A DNA stretch of 64,000 bases from Ectobius pallidus (taxonomy: Eukaryota; Arthropoda; Insecta; Blattodea; Ectobiidae). The stretch covers positions 23,261,023 through 23,325,022 of the forward strand of contig CAXKWD010000007.1 in the NCBI GenBank assembly GCA_964059195.1, written 5' to 3'. The position numbers and the translations under genes are program-made. The notes below the pieces were generated by a model. That model was not told the origin of the DNA, did no database searches, and saw only the letters and a program-made list of their open reading frames with translations. Every line of letters starts with the position of its first letter. Position 1 is the stretch's first letter. Below are positions 60,201-64,000 of the stretch, piece after piece.

Positions 60201-62633
60201 GAAGACGTCTATTCATAATGGATAAAATCGGTTGACCTGTTTCGGAGTAATGCTCAATTTAGTGCCTATTTTATGGTAATATACGTATTCGAAAGAATTT
60301 ATTTAAAAAAATGAAAATCAGTTATCTTGACAACATAGCCTATTGTTTTACTGTGATCTTATAAGGCCTTGGAAATTAAAATACAGGTAGCTATGACAAA
60401 AAACATATTGATTTACATGCGCTTATCCAACTAGACCGTTAAAATGACCCAGGTGGCATGAGATGGTAGACCTTTCTTCTTCCGTAAGCTCTGCTTAATG
60501 AATAAATCTGGAGCTTAACTTGGAAATCAATTTAAAAAAAAAATATATATTCTGCATATCATAATTGCAGTCATAACTGATTAAACAAAAACACACTGGC
60601 ACTTTATTACATCAGTTTACCTGATTTTATTGTTTATTGTAACTACATTTTGCAACCCCGCGTTTCTTTCTACGCGGAACAGACGAGTAGCTGTCGCAGC
60701 CGTCACAGGACATTCTTAGATTTTGATTGGCTGAGGTAACTAGCTTGCGGTAGAAATATAAAGATGGGTTGAGCTATCGGCAAACTTTTCCTCATAACAA
60801 AAGGAAGCCACCTGGGTATGTAATGAAAAACACTACGAAATATACTTTAAATATTTGTTTATTTAGTAATTAAATTCTTGAAAACTGCAAATACAATTAT
60901 AGTGCTCTCGTTTACTTCGTCCCAGCTCGGCAAGTCAAACGTCGGCATTTCCTTTTGGGGTTGCCGGATTATATTATTGTTTATTGAAGGTAAACAGTAG
61001 TTTGCATTTTTAAATCCAAGTAGGTGGCAGCCTCTGTTGCCAAGTCAATCTAATAACAATAGTAAAATACAAAATGTTGACGTTCTTTGATTCTCCTTTC
61101 CGGCTGAGACACAATAACTCTTCAACACGCGGCTATATTAACGATTGTGTCCTTCTTGCATTAAACGATAACAGTTCAAGGACAGCATTAGGACTACTAG
61201 GGACGATGACACCGAGACGACTATACAACAGTTGTTCAAAACGTCATTACCCAGGTTCGATGCAGGCTTGAAAACGTCGCAATAACTCTGTCTTATCCGG
61301 TATCATATTCCTTGAGTTTCCCTCAGGATGTCACAAGCCACTAGATAATCGCCAGGAGGTCCTTTTCATAACCCCACAAGAATGAATTGAATCAATCAGA
61401 TCAGGAGAACGAGCTGGCCAAAATACGGTTCCCACCTAACCCTATCCAATTTTTAGAGATGGTATGAAGTACGAGGTAGTATGGTATTCACTAGCACCAA
61501 TTGGAAAGTGATCTGGAGTTCCATCATGTTCCTTTTGGATTAACCATGTGAAAAATGTACAAATCGTGTCATTTACAGTGCATTAGTGAAGTATACTTTG
61601 CCGAACCGCTTGTAATCTATACCTGCATGTTAGCAGGTTGCCTATCTTTCTACTGTTGTAATCCTTTCTACGATGTTCGAACAATGGTTTTATAACTTTT
61701 GACTGAGTTGATTCCTGACTGGGGTTTCTGATTTCAGATAGATGCTTTTGCATTTCTCTCTCATCCCTGAAGGATTTTATCATCATCAAGAAAAATCATA
61801 GTAGAATACGAATAGACGAACGATACTGTTGGTATTGCTAGGTATTAACTATGTAATAAATGTCATATGATTAGAAGTGAGTTATAGCAATATTTCGTGC
61901 TTAGAAGTTAAGATCTTATTAGAAGAAATAAAAATGCTATCTATATTACCCCACCAAATTTATCAGTTACAGTGAAATTACTTCTAGCTGGCAGTGCGCA
62001 GAGAAATGCGCAGTAGCAAGGAAGAGTCTATATCGAAATATTGTCGTTTGAAGGGGTGGTGATTCATTTAGTCGCCAGTCTTCAGGGCAGTCACATCGTG
62101 CTGACTAAGTATATGACTACGCCTGTCATGGACTCATGACTCGCGGGAGGGGAAGATGGCTTGAATTCATCTCCCACCTCTGAAGGCCCTTCCCCTGAAA
62201 CGCGTTTCTCCGCTGCCAGGAAGAAATAATTTCACTGTACATGTTATATTTGAGAGAATGATAAATCATATTTGCCTTTAGTTCCAGACTGATGGAGATA
62301 ATCCTAGTCAACATAGGCGGAAATTACCCTGCGGTACGATTTTCGGGATACATCAGTCTCTAATCTATACCCTTCGTATTCATAAATAAAATTAGGCAAT
62401 GATTATATTTCAACATAGGACGTTACCTGCTGGCGCGCTCTGCGGTGAGAACACCATGACAGTGTTGCCGATAGTGGTTGTGAAATCAAGGAAGCCATAC
62501 ACGGTCTGCGTGAGGAGATCGACGGCTTCGTTCTGTTGCAAAGCTATAGACTGAGCGTGTGCTACGTCAGGGTTTACATACACAGGTCCATTGGAAGGCG
62601 TGTATACGGCGGCATCACTGCAGCTGCTCCACA
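40508..62633 (-). CDS. Large DUF4758-type extracellular/cell-surface protein gene, 7 exons, 5' partial
   Basis: Minus-strand gene assembled from seven coding exons: 62633-62427, 57997-57330, 55532-55464, 52801-52733, 49116-48404, 46098-45489 and 41707-40508. Every intron has GT..AG ends and all junction phases match (1, 0, 0, 0, 2, 0 going 5' to 3'), giving about 1177 residues to a TGA stop. The first visible exon opens with two bases of a split codon, so at least one upstream exon with the start codon is missing. The protein is Ser/Thr/Pro-rich, with an N-terminal VYGFLDFTTT block, a VEV/VEI repeat exon, a GGTVV...SVIGTYISGKYAQVLQ block, Arg-rich and acidic low-complexity stretches, and 'LPVI-G' repeats near the C-terminus. 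I recognise this layout as the uncharacterised arthropod DUF4758 family from memory; no function is assigned. No membrane helix is seen in the exons, so secretion or attachment to the matrix is inferred. GC content of the exons stands clearly above the flanking DNA. Other small in-phase exons could have been missed. Confidence 0.85.
41808..42222 (+). mobile_element. RTE-like LINE family 1, 3' end with GAGT/AAGT tail
   Basis: AGGACAATACTAGGATAAAT, then GGATGGTTGGCTGGAGTTCG, TAAGCGCGGCAATGAACCTC and TTGCTTAGGAATTGTCTATT match the non-coding 3' ends at 26700 and 52230. The tail (41985-42222) is an expanded, interrupted tetranucleotide array. Antisense to the host gene, in its last intron. Confidence 0.85.
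41985..42222. repeat. (GTGA/GTAA)n array at the LINE tail
   Basis: About 60 tetranucleotide units moving from GTGA, through GCGGGTCA interruptions, to pure GTAA at the right. Confidence 0.9.
42352..42535. repeat. ~70-bp tandem repeat, 2.6 copies
   Basis: TTTAAAACCATATGGT..TGAAGTTTTGCAGGA... recurs at spacings of 70 and 68 bp (cores at 42370, 42440 and 42508), with the third copy diverged (ACCGTGTAG). Confidence 0.85.
45489..46098 (-). CDS. Exon 6: Gly/Arg/Thr-rich linker
   Basis: The 610-nt exon lies between acceptor CCGTAACAG and donor TTCCAG|GTGCAT. It starts with one base that completes a Val codon, continues LSNNRFGRVSSTPE and ends SPYTFQ at phase 0. It is rich in Arg, Ser, Thr and Gly (RRGGYRPSNTNT, SRRGYKPR), with an acidic Glu/Asp tail before KVEISTPADF. 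An N-glycosylation motif (NLT) is present. Low complexity suggests an extended, possibly O-glycosylated linker between folded parts. The open frame runs past the donor into the intron, where its character changes to hydrophobic intron translation. Confidence 0.87.
46099..48403 (-). other. Intron between exons 5 and 6
   Basis: Phase 2, GTACGT donor. Holds the SINE at 48041-48171; the rest is AT-rich unique DNA. Confidence 0.7.
48041..48171 (-). mobile_element. CCGAGCGAGGTGGC SINE, minus-strand copy
   Basis: On the minus strand: ACCGAGCGAGGTGGCCGAGA, TTCGGGAGGTCCCAGGTTAAAATCC-type B box, CGTGGCCGGCCAATTTGACA, and GGTTTCCCCAGTCG...GGCAAATGCCTGT at the 3' side. Same family as 27801. Confidence 0.8.
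48404..49116 (-). CDS. Exon 5: GGTVV/SVIGTY block and acidic/Arg-rich linkers
   Basis: The 713-nt exon follows a TTTTTCTGTAG acceptor and ends AAT GT|GTACGT, leaving at phase 2. It opens VINLRPSSKFHLKPRP and contains the block VTKLGGTVVKEGVTTVHETS followed by VIGTYISGKYAQVLQSTSHI, which looks like the conserved core of the DUF4758 family. It continues with a His/Pro stretch, an SSRRPAGPAPPKS linker, an RFRGRGR basic cluster that could be a proprotein-convertase site, and an EDIDEEDDDF acidic run. The donor was chosen among three nearby GTs because only the second gives the phase needed by the next exon. A 140-residue antisense frame at 48410-48832 is a shadow. Confidence 0.87.
49441..49887. 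mobile_element. MITE carrying a tRNA-like segment
   Basis: TAGGGGAAAAAAAGCGGACC and inversely GGTCCGC(T)8CCCCCTA bound 447 bp. Minus-strand 49772-49684 is tRNA-like: A box TAGCTCAGGTATTGG, stem CGCAT/ATGCG, B box GGTTCGATTCC. The base before the anticodon is not U and the acceptor arm does not pair well, so it is not a working tRNA gene. Confidence 0.75.
50390..50565 (+). mobile_element. SINE fragment (inverse of the 37130 family)
   Basis: GTTCAATCCCGGTCCAGGCC, GTAGATTTACACGCTTGTG, CAAAATTCTGGCACACCGGT match inversely the fragment at 37130-37345. Confidence 0.6.
51868..52385 (+). mobile_element. RTE-like LINE family 1, 3' copy 3
   Basis: ILPVVLYGCDTW then, after a frame break, VLRKIFEPKRDENGDWRKLL, LYSSPDIIRVIKSRRIKWAG and HVARMGEERHI; a non-coding end with TAAGCGCGGCAATG and a GTAAGTAAGTAAGTA tail. 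Lies antisense in an intron of the host gene. Confidence 0.87.
52733..52801 (-). CDS. Exon 4: 69-nt microexon next to a mariner foldback
   Basis: A 23-codon exon, phase 0 on both sides, lies between acceptor GCAG and donor ATT|GTAAGT. It encodes TQYHMSGPIRPHNASSEATN followed by SDI, with an N-glycosylation-type NAS. It joins in frame to exon 3 upstream and to VINLRPSS of exon 5 downstream. Support is the strong donor, the intact frame and the raised GC content compared with flanking DNA. The acceptor is unusual: only GCAG separates the exon from the end of a mariner-derived foldback element at 52806-53418, so the branch point and pyrimidine tract must come from that element. Confidence 0.65.
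52802..55463 (-). other. Intron between exons 3 and 4
   Basis: Phase 0, donor GTGAGT, acceptor GCAG directly next to the mariner foldback 52806-53418. The rest is unique AT-rich DNA. Confidence 0.65.
52806..53418. mobile_element. mariner-derived foldback element
   Basis: Ends GAGGCGCGTCCATAAAGTAA and, inverse, GAGACGCGTCCATAAAGTAA. Both arms encode, outward in opposite directions, the C-terminal part of a mariner-type transposase: SPD(F/L)AP-x-(N)FHLFLHL near the centre, and in the right arm VVITRWFKSQAV and KLVPR. The centre is CACCTCC..GGGAGGTG. It is thus two 3' halves joined head to head, without the N-terminal half. Confidence 0.8.
55441..55605 (-). repeat. Left arm of the exon palindrome (contains exon 3)
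   Basis: 165 bp, inverse to 55725-55882 at about 95 % identity by eye. Starts in the intron before exon 3, includes the exon and ends about 20 bp after its donor. Confidence 0.9.
55464..55532 (-). CDS. Exon 3: 69-nt microexon, inside a palindrome
   Basis: A 23-codon exon, phase 0 on both sides, begins after a pyrimidine-rich tract ending TTATTAAG and ends CAGTG|GTGAGT, a strong donor. It encodes KTKAPRKIKQLLTTASQKDQ and three more residues (QTV). It fits in phase between the phase-0 ends of its neighbours. The acceptor is a tandem AAGAAG, so a 66-nt form starting one codon later is equally in frame. The exon with 70-80 nt of intron on each side is repeated in inverse orientation at 55725-55882. 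The inverse copy has lost 5 nt in the exon and would shift frame, so this copy is the functional one by inference. Confidence 0.7.
55725..55882 (+). pseudogene. Inverted copy of exon 3 with flanking intron
   Basis: On the plus strand: TTATTAAG acceptor, GAAGGCTCCACG, then CAACG where exon 3 has ten other bases, CAACTATTGACAACGGC, and the same AACAGTGGTGAGTGCTGC donor. The 5-nt difference breaks the frame. The open frame 55763-55945 is a read through this copy and not a gene. Confidence 0.85.
56429..57176. mobile_element. Non-autonomous TIR element, GGGCCCGGATTCTGATGAC ends
   Basis: CAGGGCCCGGATTCTGATGA and inversely GTCATTAGAATCCGGGC bound 748 bp. CATAAG lies directly outside both ends (56423-56428 and 57177-57182). 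The inner part has runs of AAATGAC(C)-type words and the dispersed repeat 56655-56925. hAT-like by the CAGGG-type end; not certain. Confidence 0.7.
56655..56925 (+). repeat. Dispersed repeat pair, copy 1
   Basis: TGCCGGATTATATTATTGTT, GGTGGCAG-CTCTG, GCCAAGTCAATCTAAT, CTTCTTGCATTAAAC recur in the same order at 60925-61205. Confidence 0.8.
57330..57997 (-). CDS. Exon 2: VEV/VEI repeat domain
   Basis: The 668-nt exon lies between acceptor TGCATACAG and donor AGG|GTAAGC, entering at phase 1 and leaving at phase 0. After a Lys/Ser/Thr-rich lead it carries about ten degenerate copies of a unit built on S-S-x-V-E-V/I followed by G-G or G-P (for example SSKVEVIGG, SSIVEVKSG, SSVVEVRTG, SSHVEVHGG), spaced roughly 11-20 residues apart. 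Alternating polar and Val/Ile positions suggest short beta strands. The exon ends with an acidic segment leading to VDETYR. Antisense frames that are open here are shadows caused by the repeat composition. Confidence 0.88.
59472..59540. repeat. CTGTCCGT microsatellite
   Basis: Alternating TGTC and CGTC tetranucleotides; it creates long open frames on both strands that are artefacts. Confidence 0.9.
59552..60277 (+). repeat. Tandem array, five ~140-160-bp units
   Basis: Each unit contains ATAACTCAAATACG, TCGGATTT--ATGAAACTTGG, CATTTATAATGTCC, GGACCAAATCGGTTGACC and GTACCGGAGTAA--CCCAATT. Unit anchors lie near 59573, 59706, 59850, 60010 and 60151. The first and last differ most. Confidence 0.85.
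60925..61205 (+). repeat. Dispersed repeat pair, copy 2
   Basis: Same order of blocks as 56655-56925, about 75-80 % alike by eye. Confidence 0.8.
61300..61600 (-). mobile_element. Mariner/IS630-type transposase remnant
   Basis: The minus-strand translation contains HDGTPDHFP, FWPARSPDL and, further on, CGVMKRTSWRL, matching the order of the third catalytic-Asp region (WPxRSPDL...xxWGxxK) with stops. No ends recognised. Confidence 0.55.
62427..62633 (-). CDS. Exon 1 of those visible: VYGFLDFTTT block
   Basis: The 207-nt exon follows a GTTTCAG acceptor and ends CAG|GTAAC. It begins with two bases of a split codon and ends with one base of the next (phase 1), which joins to AT at the start of the next exon to give Asp. 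Residues run from WSSCSDAAVYTPSN to a conserved-looking VYGFLDFTTTIGNTVMVFSP near the end. The two Cys-poor N-terminal strands and this motif are what I associate with the start of the DUF4758 domain. There is no start codon, so this is an internal exon and the 5' end of the gene lies further toward higher coordinates. Confidence 0.85.
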
Positions 62634-63107
62634 CTGAAACAATACAGAATACAGTCCATTATAGCAATTTCACTGTATGATCAATTCACTGAAAATTGGA
62701 GCTTGCGCCTGAAAAACAGGTTCTCAGCTGTCACAGCAACTTGCTCTATTCAGACTATTTCGGGTCAGGCCCGAAAAACAGGATATAAGGTACAGAGCAG
62801 GGCAGCTTGGGAGATGTCCAGGGAGGGAAAACGCGAATGTGCAAGGGGGAATGAGTGTTGTCAGTTCCCCACCCCACGCAGGTGCAATGCACCACAAAAA
62901 AGTGTTAACTGCAGAAACTTCTCGTCTATCTTTATTGGCTATGTGGATAGAGAAAGACTCATAGCAGAAAAATACTGTGTTTATAAAATAAATGCTAGAC
63001 AGTACGAGTATAATCGTTTAAGGTTTGTTCGTGATACATCGCACAAAATCGGCATTCAACACAGTTACAGCTGAAGTTACAGCTGATGCAGTGTCATATC
63101 CTTATGG
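62634..63107. other. Intron upstream of exon 1, nothing recognised
   Basis: Of mixed composition with a GC-richer patch at 62750-62890 (GTCAGGCCCGAAAAACAGG). The plus frame 62559-63074 is antisense to the exon edge and is not a gene. Confidence 0.4.
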
Positions 63108-63513
63108 TGGTAAGGTTAGACTTTGCATGCCCAGGTGGCTTCCTTTTGTTAGTAGGAAAAGTTTGCCGACAGCTCAACTCATGTCATTTATTTTTACCGC
63201 ACCTATCATCTAGTCAAAATCAAAGAATGCACTGTGACGGCTGTGACAGCTACTCGTCTACTCCGCGTGGACTGAAACGCGGGGTTGCAAGATCTAGATA
63301 CAGTAAACAATAACACGTGTGAATTGATTAAAGCAAGGGAAGAACTGAGGTCAGTGTTAACAATGAGAGAATATTGCAATGTTCCTTTTGTTTTGGAAAG
63401 CTGAAATTAAGACCGACTTAGTCAGATCAATTAACATAAGGAAACACCGACTTAATGACTTATTCTTTTGAAGCCACATGGGTGTGTAATAAAAAACTCT
63501 ATTATATTAGTGA
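63108..63513 (+). mobile_element. Inverted-repeat element copy 2
   Basis: CCCAGGTGGCTTCCTTTTGT near the left end and CTTTTGAAGCCACATGGG near the right are inverse. The inner sequence is the uninterrupted counterpart of 59232-60836, showing the empty site CACACGTGTTATTGTTTACT. Confidence 0.75.
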
Positions 63514-63800
63514 AGGAAAGAGAGGGTAGAAGGGAAGTCTACACTACACCCGTACCAAGAGCGCAAACACGACTCAACGTCTTTTTACGTGGCCAGTTTT
63601 GTAACCGGCAAGCGACACTCTGTATAAAGCAATTTCCCCTGATACCTGTTAATCAGTTTTCCAGTGCAGTGTGAGTAGAAGGTTTCCAGAACCAGAAGGA
63701 TCAAATACCACTGAACCGGCTATAGTCGAAGGCGGAAATGTTATGGAGAGTGGGATGGCTAGGTTTTGTCACCCTAGAACGGGGTCTAAAATGACCAGGT

Positions 63801-63858
63801 AAGTCTGTCTCACTCTAGCACATTACTCTTATCTATTTAGAGTGAGACAGACATGCTT
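63801..63858. other. Short hairpin, 14-bp perfect stem
   Basis: TCTGTCTCACTCTA (63804-63817) and TAGAGTGAGACAGA (63838-63851) enclose a 20-nt loop; AAG and CTT can extend the stem beyond a bulge. Could be a miRNA-like hairpin or a small palindromic repeat. Confidence 0.45.
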
Positions 63859-64000
63859 GTTTATTTAGGCCCGATTCTCGAGTGGACATCACCTACTCAT
63901 CGCACTGCATCTAAAATTTCAGCGTTTACATTAATTAAATGGCGTATTAAGGTCAATCAAATAATGTTACACTCTGTAAAGAGCTGAAGAATGAAACAAA

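Larger units (their letters stand above)
59425..60608 (+). mobile_element. 1.2-kb insertion with CTGTCCGT array and 5-copy tandem repeat
   Basis: AGTGCCAGTATGG at the left is inverse to CACACTGGCACT at the right, with TTATTA next to both. It contains a (TGTCCGTC)n-like array at 59472-59540 and five tandem units (59552-60277). The right third (60285-60600) is unrecognised. Confidence 0.65.
59232..60836 (-). mobile_element. Inverted-repeat element copy 1, interrupted
   Basis: Ends GTTTTTCATTACATACCCAG and, inverse, the same text at 60811-60830; inner GGCTTC...GAAGCC blocks also pair. Without the inserted 59425-60608 it is about 0.4 kb and inverse to 63108-63513 (CACACGTGTTATT, TGCAACCCCGCGTTTC, GTAGCTGTC-CAGCCGTCACAG). 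Confidence 0.75.
57998..62426 (-). other. Intron between exons 1 and 2 of those visible
   Basis: Phase 1, the largest intron in view (4.4 kb), mostly made of the repeats listed below. No additional phase-1 exon was recognised. Confidence 0.7.

Noticed and set aside
62559..63074. 171-codon plus frame
   Set aside because: Starts antisense to exon 1 and runs through intron and repeat; composition is not protein-like.
63700..63800. Plus-strand exon ending CCAG|GTAAGT
   Set aside because: A good donor and a short open stretch exist, but no acceptor or domain was found, and the donor overlaps the start of a small palindrome.

Overview
This is a window of an AT-rich, repeat-dense arthropod genome, most likely a large insect genome. 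A cockroach (Blattodea, Periplaneta-like) is my best guess. That guess rests on remembered resemblance of the RTE-like non-LTR fragments to cockroach repeats and on the very frequent palindrome TAGGCCTA; it is not a proof. No bacterial-style operon, CRISPR array, rRNA or convincing functional tRNA gene is present.

The only convincing host gene lies on the minus strand and occupies 40508-62633. I assembled seven coding exons from open frames, splice signals and phase: 62427-62633, 57330-57997, 55464-55532, 52733-52801, 48404-49116, 45489-46098 and 40508-41707 (stop). They join in phase into about 1177 residues. The two 69-nt exons are too short to stand out as ORFs. They were found by their phase-0/phase-0 splice sites and coding look. 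The N-terminus (start codon, probable signal peptide) is not identified and is probably beyond 64000. The product looks like a large secreted or cell-surface, low-complexity Ser/Thr/Pro-rich protein of the arthropod DUF4758 type (recognised from memory). It has an N-terminal VYGFLDFTTT block, a repeat exon rich in VEV/VEI units, and a C-terminal half with 'LPVI-G' repeats.

Regions: 1-8700 holds small DNA transposons (two adjacent hAT-type elements with 8-bp target duplications, a pogo/Tigger-type element, two near-perfect foldback elements) and a dispersed repeat. 8700-17000 holds two truncated jockey-like LINE copies. The first is hit by a mariner-like element. The second is interrupted by a 4.6-kb foldback element made from a Cys-rich 'GCDTTSA' transposon-associated gene, itself hit by a tRNA-derived SINE and by an RTE-like LINE, each with its own target-site duplication. 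17000-40000 is intergenic with SINEs, RTE 3' ends, GGCCCGG-type repeats, nested inverted-repeat elements and long stretches of unique AT-rich DNA. 40508-62633 is the gene, whose introns contain further SINEs, MITEs, a mariner foldback touching a splice acceptor, and an inverted copy of one of the gene's own exons. 59000-63500 holds two copies of an inverted-repeat element, one of them carrying a 1.2-kb insertion with a five-copy tandem array.

The points that most deserve follow-up are (i) the exon/antisense-exon palindrome at 55441-55882, which should fold an exon of the host gene into a long double strand in the pre-mRNA, (ii) the mariner foldback whose end lies 4 nt from a coding exon and so supplies the upstream part of its 3' splice site, and (iii) the nested foldback element at 11732-16343.
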